Shown here: positions 14,274-20,893 of the stretch, one piece after another | How the letters are laid out: the number at the start of each line of letters is the position of its first letter | Position numbering within the stretch: position 1 is the first letter of the stretch | DNA from: Patescibacteria group bacterium UBA1372 | GTDB lineage: Bacteria; Patescibacteriota; Microgenomatia; UBA12405 | Direction: 5' to 3' | Length of the DNA stretch: 24,460 nt | NCBI GenBank assembly: GCA_002306295.1 | Contig: DBRI01000025.1 | Coordinates: 1 to 24,460 of the forward strand | The notes under the pieces: model-generated | What the model saw: the letters and a program-made list of their open reading frames with translations, nothing else | The model's database searches: none | Told to the model about the DNA's origin: nothing | Made by a program: the position numbers and the translations under genes

Positions 14274-14813
14274 TTAAAAGGGCATATCCTCTTCAGTCTT
14301 CTGACCGCTTGTATCAGTTACATCCCCACTATCCTGACTAGTTTCACTAGTCTTTGGTGTTTCAGTCACATGTGCTGGCTCTTCAAGATTGCCCATATCC
14401 ATTTCTTCGTCTGGGATAATAATATCTTCAACTCCAGAAGTATCGGCAACGTCCATATCAACATCTGCCCCACCCCTAGTTGGACTTAATATCACCATGT
14501 CAGAAATAACAATTTCTGACACTTGTCTTTTTTGGCTATCCTGACCTACCCACTCTCTATACTGAAGTCTGCCTTCTACATACACTCTTGAACCTTTTCC
14601 TAAAAGCTGTGAACATAGTTCAGCTAATTTATTCCAAGCTACAATCCTATGAAACTGGGCATCCTCTTTCTTTTCTCCTTGTTTAGTGGTCCATGCTCTG
14701 TTTGTAGCCACTCCAAAAGAAGCTACTGCCATACCACCAGGAGTATATCTTAATTCAGGATCTCTGGTTAAGTTACCTATTAACATTACTTTGTTTAGAC
14801 ATCTAGTCGGCAT
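14274..14813 (-). CDS. ssb: Single-stranded DNA-binding protein
   Basis: The 179-residue protein has an N-terminal OB fold (about 8-110) with NKVMLIGNLTRDPELRYTPGG, FGVATNRAW and GSRVYVEGRLQYREW, then an acidic, Thr/Glu-rich linker and the tip EEDMPF that recruits partner proteins. An AAGGAG Shine-Dalgarno sequence lies 4-5 nt before the ATG, as suits an internal gene of an operon. It sits between rpsF and rpsR, the order found in most bacteria. Confidence 0.97.
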   Translation of the reverse strand: MPTRCLNKVMLIGNLTRDPELRYTPGGMAVASFGVATNRAWTTKQGEKKEDAQFHRIVAWNKLAELCSQLLGKGSRVYVEGRLQYREWVGQDSQKRQVSEIVISDMVILSPTRGGADVDMDVADTSGVEDIIIPDEEMDMGNLEEPAHVTETPKTSETSQDSGDVTDTSGQKTEEDMPF

Positions 14814-14829
14814 ATTTCTCCTTTTCTAT

Positions 14830-15132
14830 TCAAATTTTTAAAATTAAATAACGAATAATCTGTTTGTTTCTATTTAAAAAGACCCTAATATCTTTCCAAG
14901 GTGTCAGAGCCTCTTCCCCTGCTTCTACATTTCCAATCCAAAATCTAGCTTTTTCATTATCTTCAATTCTATAAGCCAATTCTTTTTCACCCCAATCAGA
15001 AAAAGACACTTTCATACCTTTTTTTTCTATTTCTTTTTCCAATTTGGTTAAATCCTCTTTCTGCTTTTTTGAATCCAGACTAGACGGGTATTCAACTATC
15101 AACTGGTATTTATGGCTATAAGTAGCTTTCAT
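14830..15132 (-). CDS. rpsF: 30S ribosomal protein S6
   Basis: The 100-residue protein has the bS6 layout: a first strand YQLIVEYP, a helix with LTKLEKEIEKKG, then WGEKELAYRIEDNEKARFWIGNVE and FLNRNKQIIRYLILKI at the end. It pairs with bS18 in the 30S platform. The first gene of rpsF-ssb-rpsR; a GATAAT at 15148-15143 on minus lies 10 nt before the ATG, inside the end of cysS, and may be its own promoter with a leader of only a few bases. Confidence 0.95.
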   Translation of the reverse strand: MKATYSHKYQLIVEYPSSLDSKKQKEDLTKLEKEIEKKGMKVSFSDWGEKELAYRIEDNEKARFWIGNVEAGEEALTPWKDIRVFLNRNKQIIRYLILKI

Positions 15133-15142
15133 ATCTTGTTAG

Positions 15143-15148
15143 ATTATC
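15143..15148 (-). promoter_or_regulatory. Possible -10 (GATAAT) for rpsF
   Basis: GATAAT lies 10 nt before the rpsF ATG on minus, which would give a leader of about 3-4 nt. It overlaps the stop codon of cysS. Confidence 0.35.
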
Positions 15149-16529
15149 ACATCCCTATTTTTTTTACAATCCTATATGTATCGTTTGCTAAATCCTCTAT
15201 TAAATATCCTTTCCCTTCTATTTTTACTCTCAATCTATCTGATTCCTGCCAATTTTTACCGGCTCTAGCTTCTTGCCTGGCTCTGGCTAGTTCTTCAACT
15301 TCTTTAGGAATACTTATATCCCCCGTTTTATTTAAATCCAAACCCAATACTTTATCAAAATCAACTATAGTTGCTTTTTTATCCTCATCCCTAATCTTGC
15401 TATCTTTTACTAATTTCCACACCGAAGCCAAAGCTTCGGAGGTTGCCAAATCATTACTAATTTTTTCTATAAACTTATTTTTATATTCTAAATTAATCTC
15501 TCCGCCATCTTTCCAACTGGATAATATTTTCCTCAATCTAGTTAAAGCCAACTCAGCTGATTTTAAAGATTCATCAGAAAATACCAAACCTTTTCTATAA
15601 TGACTTGAAAATACCAAATATCTAAAGGCTAAAACATCATAACCTTTATTAACCAGGTCTTGAACAGTATAAACATTTCCCAAAGATTTACTCATTTTCC
15701 CTTCCTTCAAAGTTAACCAAGCATTATGAAGCCAATAATTAACTGTTTGATGACCAAATGCACCATAGCTTTGTGCAATTTCATTAGTATGGTGGACACC
15801 AATATGTTCAATTCCACCGGTATGGATATCAAACACTTCACCCAAATACTTAGTTGACATTGCCGTACACTCTAGGTGCCACCCAGGGAAACCCTCTCCC
15901 CAAGGACTACCCCATTTCATAATATGATTTGGTTGATTAGTTACCCATAGTAAAAAATCCCAAACCTGTTTTTTTTCAACATCCACTTCCACTCTCGCTC
16001 CCGCTTCCATTTCCTCCAATTTTAGATTTGCAAATTTTGCATAATCTTTATATTTACTAGTATCAAATACCAAACCGGTTTTAGTTATATAGGCAAACCC
16101 ATTATCTTCAATTTTTTTAGCCAATTCTATTTGTTCCTTTATATGTTCTGTCGCTCTGCACAATACATCTGGTCTAGCAATATTAAGTAAATCCATACTG
16201 TCTAAAAATTGTTTCTCATATTTCTTAGAAATTTCCCAAACAGACAAACCCTCTCTTTTAGCTCCTTTTTCCATTTTGTCTTCACCGCCATCACCGTCAG
16301 TTGTGTTATGACCAACATCAGTTATATTCATTACCCACTTAACTTTATAATCATTGTATCTAAGCGTCCTAACTAAAAAATCCCACACTAAAAATGCATA
16401 CATATTGCCTATATGTTGATTCCAGTAAACTGTCGGACCGCAGGAATATATACCCACCTCACCTTTTTTAATCGGCTTAAACTCTTCCTTTTTTCTACTT
16501 AAAGTATTATAAAAATAAATCTTTTGCAT
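15147..16529 (-). CDS. cysS: Cysteine-tRNA ligase
   Basis: The 460-residue enzyme charges tRNA-Cys and has the normal family length. Class I motifs are HIGN (39-42) in [12 protein letters not shown] and KMSKS (278-282). Zinc ligands are Cys30 (SCGPT), Cys221 (LECTAMS), His246 and Glu250 (HHTNE). A perfect TATAAT on minus at 16540-16535 lies 5 nt before the ATG, and it overlaps the stop of the coiled-coil gene upstream, so cysS probably has its own leaderless transcript. It ends in TGA, evidence that UGA is a stop codon in this genome. Confidence 0.97.
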   Translation of the reverse strand: MQKIYFYNTLSRKKEEFKPIKKGEVGIYSCGPTVYWNQHIGNMYAFLVWDFLVRTLRYNDYKVKWVMNITDVGHNTTDGDGGEDKMEKGAKREGLSVWEISKKYEKQFLDSMDLLNIARPDVLCRATEHIKEQIELAKKIEDNGFAYITKTGLVFDTSKYKDYAKFANLKLEEMEAGARVEVDVEKKQVWDFLLWVTNQPNHIMKWGSPWGEGFPGWHLECTAMSTKYLGEVFDIHTGGIEHIGVHHTNEIAQSYGAFGHQTVNYWLHNAWLTLKEGKMSKSLGNVYTVQDLVNKGYDVLAFRYLVFSSHYRKGLVFSDESLKSAELALTRLRKILSSWKDGGEINLEYKNKFIEKISNDLATSEALASVWKLVKDSKIRDEDKKATIVDFDKVLGLDLNKTGDISIPKEVEELARARQEARAGKNWQESDRLRVKIEGKGYLIEDLANDTYRIVKKIGM

Positions 16530-16534
16530 GCACT

Positions 16535-16540
16535 ATTATA
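16535..16540 (-). promoter_or_regulatory. -10 element (TATAAT) for cysS
   Basis: A perfect TATAAT on minus, followed by AGTGC and ATG at 16529 (5 nt). This predicts a leaderless mRNA. No clear -35 is visible. Confidence 0.55.
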
Positions 16541-16541
16541 C

Positions 16542-17033
16542 CTAATCTGGTTTTTTACTAAATTCACCAGTTGCAGACATTTGATCAGCTGATGGTTTTT
16601 TACCATGAGCAAAGGCGCTACCACGACTTTTTTTCTTTTTATGCTCAGGTGTTTGCACTTCTTGTAAACGTTGTCTTTCTTCCTCTTCTATCATTCTCTG
16701 TCTTTTTAAATTCTCCAAAAACTCTTCTTCTTTTCTTTTTTCCTCCTCTTCTTTCTGTCTTCTCACCTCCTCTATCTCTGCTTCCACCTGTCTACCCCGT
16801 CCCAATTCTTGTCTCAGTTTTGCCATTTCTTGCTGTTTTTTTACCTGATCATTTTGTTCCAATTGTTGCTTTTGAGCCTCAGTCATATCTTTTATATCTG
16901 GAAACAAATCTTGTCCATTATCCGCACTATCCACCGCACCTAAAGCCTTTTTTACATTATCAATCCCCTGTTCTACAGTCTCATCAGCTATACTTTTCAA
17001 GCCCCTTAGTACTTGTTTCGGAATTGTTTTCAT
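16542..17033 (-). CDS. Coiled-coil protein of unknown function
   Basis: The 163-residue protein has no family I recognise. Residues 1-35 (MKTIPKQVLRGLKSIADETV and on) are mildly amphipathic; about 50-125 is a long Glu/Lys/Arg/Gln-rich stretch with heptad character and strings such as EEEEKRKEEE, typical of a coiled coil; the tail is Lys-rich with GSAFAHGKKPS. There is no signal peptide or membrane segment, so it is probably cytosolic. The high charge makes antisense frames appear on plus (16571-17035); those are shadows. It lies between the recR-side hairpin and cysS. Confidence 0.75.
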   Translation of the reverse strand: MKTIPKQVLRGLKSIADETVEQGIDNVKKALGAVDSADNGQDLFPDIKDMTEAQKQQLEQNDQVKKQQEMAKLRQELGRGRQVEAEIEEVRRQKEEEEKRKEEEFLENLKRQRMIEEEERQRLQEVQTPEHKKKKSRGSAFAHGKKPSADQMSATGEFSKKPD

Positions 17034-17106
17034 AAATAATTTAATAAATTTTTGAAATTACTTTTCCTAGAATTGTCTTTACAACAATCAATTATACTTA
17101 ATACTT

Positions 17107-17197
17107 AGAATAATTAAAATTGAATTTTAAGCGCGCAATCATCCGAGGTGTTTTACCGAAGGGCGTGAGCACTGCAAAATTTAATTTTGATTATTCC
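17107..17197. repeat. Long inverted-repeat element after recR
   Basis: Arms 17108-17128 and 17176-17196 pair over 21 bp, two of them G-U as RNA. They enclose a 47-nt GC-rich core that includes GCGCGCAATCATCCGAGG and GGGCGTGAGCACTGC, strongly different in composition from its surroundings. On minus it begins 7 nt after the recR stop. It may be a small mobile or REP-like element or a structured 3' end; no gene is seen in 17034-17203. Confidence 0.65.
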
Positions 17198-17203
17198 TTA
17201 ATT

Positions 17204-17833
17204 TCACAGTTTTCTTTTACCCTCCAAGGCTCTACTTAAAGTTGCCTCATCTACATAACTTAAATCAGATCCCACCGGTAAACCCATACCTATCCTATTT
17301 ATTAATATAATTTCACCCAACTCCAATTTATCCAACCTGTTTTTTATATACAAAGCTGTTGCTTCTCCTTCCATAGTCAAACTGGTTGCCAATATTATTT
17401 CAATTTTGTCTTGACTACTTTTACCCAATTCTTTTACCCTATTAATCAATTCATCAATTTTCAAATCATCCGGCCCTATTCTTTCCAGTGGATTTATAGC
17501 CCCACCCAAAACATGATACACTCCATCAAATACTCCTGTCCTTTCAAAATTGATTACATCAATGGATCTCTCTACTACACAAATTGACCTTTCTTTTCTG
17601 TTATTGTCTTTACATACTTCACATTTCTCTTCCTCACATACAGAAAAACAAATTTTACAAAACTTACTTTTTTTCTTTAATTCAATTAAGTTATTAGCTA
17701 ACCCTTCCACATATTCATCCGGTGTATTAAGTAGATAGAATACCAATCTTGTGGCACTTTTTGGCCCAATCCCGGGCAACTTTTCTATAGCCGAAACCGC
17801 CTTAACCACCACAGCAGGCAAATGAGTTGACAT
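17204..17833 (-). CDS. recR: Recombination protein RecR
   Basis: The 209-residue protein works with RecO/RecF in loading RecA at gaps. Domains in order: helix-hairpin-helix with LPGIGPKSATRLVFYLL (about 19-35), a C4 zinc finger CKIC-x8-CEVC (Cys59, 62, 71, 74), and a Toprim domain starting SICVVERSIDVINFERTG with VYHVLGGAINPLERIGPDDL and ATSLTMEGEATALYI. I chose the ATG at 17833 over an upstream start at 17863, because homologues start close to this point and it clears the ybaB stop by 7 nt. It completes the common dnaX-ybaB-recR cluster. Confidence 0.96.
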   Translation of the reverse strand: MSTHLPAVVVKAVSAIEKLPGIGPKSATRLVFYLLNTPDEYVEGLANNLIELKKKSKFCKICFSVCEEEKCEVCKDNNRKERSICVVERSIDVINFERTGVFDGVYHVLGGAINPLERIGPDDLKIDELINRVKELGKSSQDKIEIILATSLTMEGEATALYIKNRLDKLELGEIILINRIGMGLPVGSDLSYVDEATLSRALEGKRKL

Positions 17834-17840
17834 AAATTTT

Positions 17841-18089
17841 TTAAAATAAATCTCCCAATCCACCCATCTCTTGCATTTTTTTAGCCACCAATTTCTGTGA
17901 TTTTTTTAATGCCTCATTAATCACATCAACCAGTTTCTTCTCTTCCTCACCATCAATTGTAATACTCCTAATCTTCTGATCACCTCTTACTTCAACTCTT
18001 ATACCCTTGTCCTCATAGACAGTCATTTCAGATTCAATCGCCTTTTTGATTTTTAAGGCTTTTTGTAACATTTTTGCTTTATCAAACAT
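17841..18089 (-). CDS. ybaB: YbaB/EbfC-family nucleoid-associated protein
   Basis: The 82-residue protein begins MFDKAKMLQKALKIKKAIES and carries the family's middle part, VEVRGDQKIRSITIDGE, and a C-terminal helix ending KMQEMGGLGDLF. Family members form dimers that bind DNA non-specifically. It is shorter than E. coli YbaB (109). The ATG at 18089 is chosen over a TTG three codons upstream. It lies between dnaX and recR, as in many bacteria. No Shine-Dalgarno is visible. Confidence 0.9.
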   Translation of the reverse strand: MFDKAKMLQKALKIKKAIESEMTVYEDKGIRVEVRGDQKIRSITIDGEEEKKLVDVINEALKKSQKLVAKKMQEMGGLGDLF

Positions 18090-18141
18090 AATTTTCAAAT
18101 TTAAAATTTATAAACTGACTCGGTTATTTTAACATTACAAT

Positions 18142-18168
18142 GTCATCCTGAGCAAAGCGAAGGATCTC
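18142..18168 (+). repeat. Dispersed 27-bp intergenic repeat, copy 2
   Basis: GTCATCCTGAGC, AA, AGCGAAGGA, T, CTC matches the copy at 8852-8878 at 24 of 27 positions. It lies in the 87-bp gap between dnaX and ybaB, a few bases after the dnaX stop. Confidence 0.75.
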
Positions 18169-18176
18169 ATCCTTAA

Positions 18177-19652
18177 TCAACCAAATATATCCTTAACCAC
18201 ATCATAAATTTCACTATCACCTGCACTTTTTTCAGCTGGCAAATCAACTGGGGTTCCTTTATCTGCTAATCTACAATCAAATACTAATGGCACTCCCAAA
18301 ACATTTTCTAGTCCCTTTTCCACAATTTTCCTATTTCTGTTATCCTCCAACCTTTCTTTGTGAAATTTATAAAACACTTCAATTTCTACTCTATCACCCT
18401 CTACACTAATTGGTCTGGCCGCCCTTAAAAATGCCTCAACTGAATGATTGTATGGCTTAACTTCAGCCAACAATTCCTTCCACTTAGAATAAACTTCCTC
18501 TACTTTTATCCTCGCTTGTGGCTTACCAATATTCATCTTTATTTCAGGCTTTTCTTCTTTTTTTTCTTCCTTTTTTTCCTGCTTCTCTCCTTCACCGCCC
18601 CCTCCAAATTTTTCCATAAAATCTATCACCGCCAATTGTATTGGTAATTGTGTTAGTACAGTATTTCTTTCATCTCTAAAAGCATTTATTAGCAATCTTA
18701 AAAAATAGCTATTTTCTTCAATCTTTAAACCGCCAACATCGACACCTTTAAAATAATCAATCATTTTTTTCTGAAAATATTCCACTAATCTCTGTCTGTA
18801 AAGTCCAAGATCCACTCCGGACTCTGCCATTAATTCCAAATTATTAAGTATTTCCTTCACATTTCTTTTATTTAAATCGTTTTCAAACATACTTGGTTCG
18901 TAAGAACCTCTAGCATATTTTTTCTCACAAAATTCCAACCAATCTTTCTTACTAATTTTTTTACCCCTAGCCAATACCAACTCCATCAAAATTTTCTGAC
19001 CATTTCTAAAGCTACCCTCACTCAAACTTCCAATTGCTTCTGTTATAAAATCTACATCATCCCCCATTTCCAATCCCTCACCCTCAATCACTTTTTTCAA
19101 ACTGGTTTTCATCTCATCTTTATTACTCTTAGTAAAATCTACTCTTACCAATCTCGACATGACTGTTTCAGGTATTTTTTCGGGATTTGTAGTACACAAT
19201 ATAAAATAGACATTGGAAGGTGGTTCTTCCAATATTTTTAAAAAGGCATTAAAAGCCTCCTTAGTCATCATATGAACTTCATCTATCACAAACACTTTAT
19301 TAGGTAGACTTACCGGAGACGAAAAAATTCTTTCTTTCAAATTTCTAACTTCATCTATTCCCCTATTAGATGCCGCATCCATCTCAATTATGTCCAAGTT
19401 TGCCTTACCACTGTCTATCAATTTACAATTTTTACATTTTCCACAGGCCTCTCCCCCAACTGGTTTCTCACAATTCACGATTCTAGCAACAATTCTAGCC
19501 GCTGAAGTCTTTCCACTTCCCTTAGGTCCGCTAAACAAAAAAGACTGTGGGGTAATATCTGATGAAAATATTTTCTTCAAAGATTGCCTAACCTCTGCCA
19601 AATCCAGATCAGCAATTTTTTTAGGTCTATATTTGAGGTAAAAAACTGTCAC
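18177..19652 (-). CDS. dnaX: DNA polymerase III gamma/tau subunit
   Basis: The 491-residue clamp-loader subunit starts MTVFYLKYRPKKIADLDL. It has Walker A GPKGSGKT (42-49), zinc cysteines C61, C70, C73, C76, Walker B-like DEVHMMTKEAFNAFLKILEEPP (124-145), and the sensor segment PETVMSRLVR where the usual SRC is SRL. A Lys/Glu-rich linker follows at about 350-372, then a C-terminal tau-like region. The linker contains a slippery A AAA AAG with a nearby -1 stop, so a shorter gamma form of about 369 residues is predicted. The start codon is GTG. It leads the dnaX-ybaB-recR cluster. Confidence 0.95.
   Translation of the reverse strand: MTVFYLKYRPKKIADLDLAEVRQSLKKIFSSDITPQSFLFSGPKGSGKTSAARIVARIVNCEKPVGGEACGKCKNCKLIDSGKANLDIIEMDAASNRGIDEVRNLKERIFSSPVSLPNKVFVIDEVHMMTKEAFNAFLKILEEPPSNVYFILCTTNPEKIPETVMSRLVRVDFTKSNKDEMKTSLKKVIEGEGLEMGDDVDFITEAIGSLSEGSFRNGQKILMELVLARGKKISKKDWLEFCEKKYARGSYEPSMFENDLNKRNVKEILNNLELMAESGVDLGLYRQRLVEYFQKKMIDYFKGVDVGGLKIEENSYFLRLLINAFRDERNTVLTQLPIQLAVIDFMEKFGGGGEGEKQEKKEEKKEEKPEIKMNIGKPQARIKVEEVYSKWKELLAEVKPYNHSVEAFLRAARPISVEGDRVEIEVFYKFHKERLEDNRNRKIVEKGLENVLGVPLVFDCRLADKGTPVDLPAEKSAGDSEIYDVVKDIFG
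18544..18592 (-). promoter_or_regulatory. Predicted -1 programmed frameshift site in dnaX
   Basis: On minus, codons GAA AAA AAG (18578-18570) contain the heptamer A AAA AAG in the right phase. AAGGAG (18592-18587) lies exactly 10 nt upstream, like the stimulatory Shine-Dalgarno of E. coli dnaX. In the -1 frame, eight codons (GRKKRRKA) are followed by TGA at 18546-18544. A second A-run of eight (18565-18558) lies between. I see no convincing downstream stem-loop. Confidence 0.75.
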
Positions 19653-19711
19653 ACACCATTTAAACAGAACTTAATCTTTCTGACAATTACCACATACTGT
19701 ATCAATAGTAA

Positions 19712-19733
19712 GGAGCGCATTACAATGCGCTCC
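19712..19733. repeat. Perfect 10-bp hairpin
   Basis: GGAGCGCATT (19712-19721) and AATGCGCTCC (19724-19733) are perfect complements around AC. No T-run follows on either strand. It lies in the 169-bp gap between ybeY and dnaX, upstream of the dnaX GTG. Confidence 0.65.
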
Positions 19734-19751
19734 AATATTGCCCTAAACCAG

Positions 19752-19819
19752 GTCATTGCGAGAAACAAAGTGACGAAGCAATCTTGTATATAGATCGCCA
19801 CGCTCACGCTCGCGATGAC
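19752..19819. repeat. 68-bp palindromic repeat element at the end of ybeY
   Basis: GTCATTGCGAG (19752-19762) and CTCGCGATGAC (19809-19819) are inverted ends, with one mismatch, around an imperfectly symmetric core (AACAAAGTGACGAAGCAATC and a GCGATCT-like part). It resembles the short GTCATTGCGAG intergenic repeats seen in many genomes. It stops two bases from the ybeY stop codon. Confidence 0.75.
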
Positions 19820-19821
19820 AT

Positions 19822-20190
19822 TTACTTAAGTAGATTATCAACTCCATGTTCTATCCACTCTTCCAAAATCTTATACATCGACCTATTTTTATTAGAAACC
19901 AATTTCGCTTCTTCTTTTAATTTATCAGTACAAATTACCACATCCCCCAGTCTTACCCATCCATCCGGATCTTTATCTCTGCTATTCGGAAATCCCAAAA
20001 CCTGTGGCACATAATCCATTTTTCTGTACTTTATATTTAAATCTTTAGCCTTTTTTCTACCCACAAAAAATATGCTCAATTCCACTTTGAAACTAAAATT
20101 AAACTTTTTTAATACCTTATTACCAATATTTTCAACTTTAACAGAATCCAATCCCCAGTTTTTTGGATATTTTACCAATATTTTATCCAT
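19822..20190 (-). CDS. ybeY: YbeY-like rRNA maturation factor, C-terminally truncated
   Basis: The 122-residue protein matches YbeY in its middle: LNIKYRKMDYVPQVLGFPNS (family L-N-x-x-Y-R-x-x-D-x-P-T-D-V-L-S-F) and GDVVICTDKLKEEA. The family ends in the zinc motif H-G-x-L-H-x-x-G-Y-D-H; here the frame runs EHGVDNLLK and stops, so the first His is kept, Asn takes the place of the second, and the third is missing. The palindromic repeat at 19752-19819 starts immediately after. Loss of zinc ligands makes it a likely weakened or dead enzyme unless CPR homologues share this end. It overlaps yqeY by 8 nt. Confidence 0.75.
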   Translation of the reverse strand: MDKILVKYPKNWGLDSVKVENIGNKVLKKFNFSFKVELSIFFVGRKKAKDLNIKYRKMDYVPQVLGFPNSRDKDPDGWVRLGDVVICTDKLKEEAKLVSNKNRSMYKILEEWIEHGVDNLLK

Positions 20191-20632
20191 TCATTTTAGC
20201 AATTTCTTCATTTACTATAGCAGACACCACTCCACCCTCAACTCCACCCTTAAATTTTGCCATTACCTGTTTCATTATCTCTCCAAACACTACTCCCTTT
20301 TCCTCAATCACCCTGATCACTTCTTTCCTAATTTCTTCCTGACTTATTTCTGCGGGTAGATAAGCAGACAATATTTCTATTTCAGAATCGACTTCAGCTA
20401 CTAAATCACCCCTACCTCCTTTTTCAAACATAGCCCTAGACTCCTTCTTATTCTTTAATTCCTTTCTCAAAACTTCCATCACCATCTCTTCTGTTACAAC
20501 CGAACCAACTGGCAAAGATAATTCCTTTTTATCGATCAGACTAGTTAAATACCTCAAAACAGAAACCAGCTTCTTATCGCCAGCTTTTAAAGCTAATACA
20601 CTATTGCTTTTTATTTTCTGTCTAGTATCCAT
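20183..20632 (-). CDS. YqeY-family (GatB/YqeY domain) protein
   Basis: The 149-residue protein has the family layout: N-terminal MDTRQKIKSNSVLALKAGDKK and VLRYLTSLIDKKE, LRKELKNKKESRAMFEKGGR, then the conserved EIEILSAYLPAEISQEEI. The C-terminal part has FGEIMKQVMAKFKGGVEGG, resembling the tail domain of GatB. YqeY proteins are thought to act as tRNA amidotransferase-like accessory proteins, but their reaction is unknown. It follows rpsU by 1 nt, a common bacterial order, and overlaps ybeY. Confidence 0.93.
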   Translation of the reverse strand: MDTRQKIKSNSVLALKAGDKKLVSVLRYLTSLIDKKELSLPVGSVVTEEMVMEVLRKELKNKKESRAMFEKGGRGDLVAEVDSEIEILSAYLPAEISQEEIRKEVIRVIEEKGVVFGEIMKQVMAKFKGGVEGGVVSAIVNEEIAKMNG

Positions 20633-20633
20633 T

Positions 20634-20840
20634 TTATTTCTTATTACTAAGTCTCCTTAATTGATTTCTCCACTTATGAAGTTTCTTTTTCACTTGCCTT
20701 CTTTCAGACGGGCTTACATAAGACACTCTAGCTCTGACTTCCTCGACTACACTGACATTATCTTCAATTGACACTTTCCTAAACTTAGAAATCATATCAT
20801 CATTGGTCTCACCTTTTTTCTTTTTTACAGTTATTGGCAA
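20634..20840 (-). CDS. rpsU: 30S ribosomal protein S21
   Basis: The 68-residue protein (starting P-I-T-V after a TTG initiator) matches bS21 in the middle, with FRKVSIEDNVSVVEEVRARVSYVSPSERRQVKKKLHKWRNQLRR. It sits on the 30S platform beside the 3' end of 16S rRNA. The start codon is TTG with a full 11-nt Shine-Dalgarno upstream (20847-20857), unlike any other gene in the window; this suggests special control of its translation. It is the first gene of rpsU-yqeY-ybeY. Confidence 0.93.
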   Translation of the reverse strand: MPITVKKKKGETNDDMISKFRKVSIEDNVSVVEEVRARVSYVSPSERRQVKKKLHKWRNQLRRLSNKK

Positions 20841-20846
20841 AAAAAT

Positions 20847-20857
20847 TCACCTCCTTA
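20847..20857 (-). promoter_or_regulatory. Full-length Shine-Dalgarno of rpsU
   Basis: TAAGGAGGTGA on minus is an 11-of-11 complement to the usual 3' end of 16S rRNA (UCACCUCCUUA). It ends 6 nt before the TTG start at 20840. This decides the unusual TTG start of rpsU. Confidence 0.9.
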
Positions 20858-20893
20858 ATATTTATTTATTTTATTTAAACCGGATATTTTACC

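Noticed and set aside
15112..15600. 162-residue frame on plus opposite cysS
   Set aside because: Antisense to a conserved essential gene, with no supporting signals.
16571..17035. 154-residue frame on plus opposite the coiled-coil gene
   Set aside because: It is rich in Phe, Leu and Pro, as the complement of Glu/Lys codons produces, and has no domain, promoter or neighbours on plus.
18551..18580. A-runs in dnaX as a sequencing error or true frameshift mutation
   Set aside because: The zero frame continues without interruption to a normal tau-like C-terminus, so the runs are not disrupting the gene.
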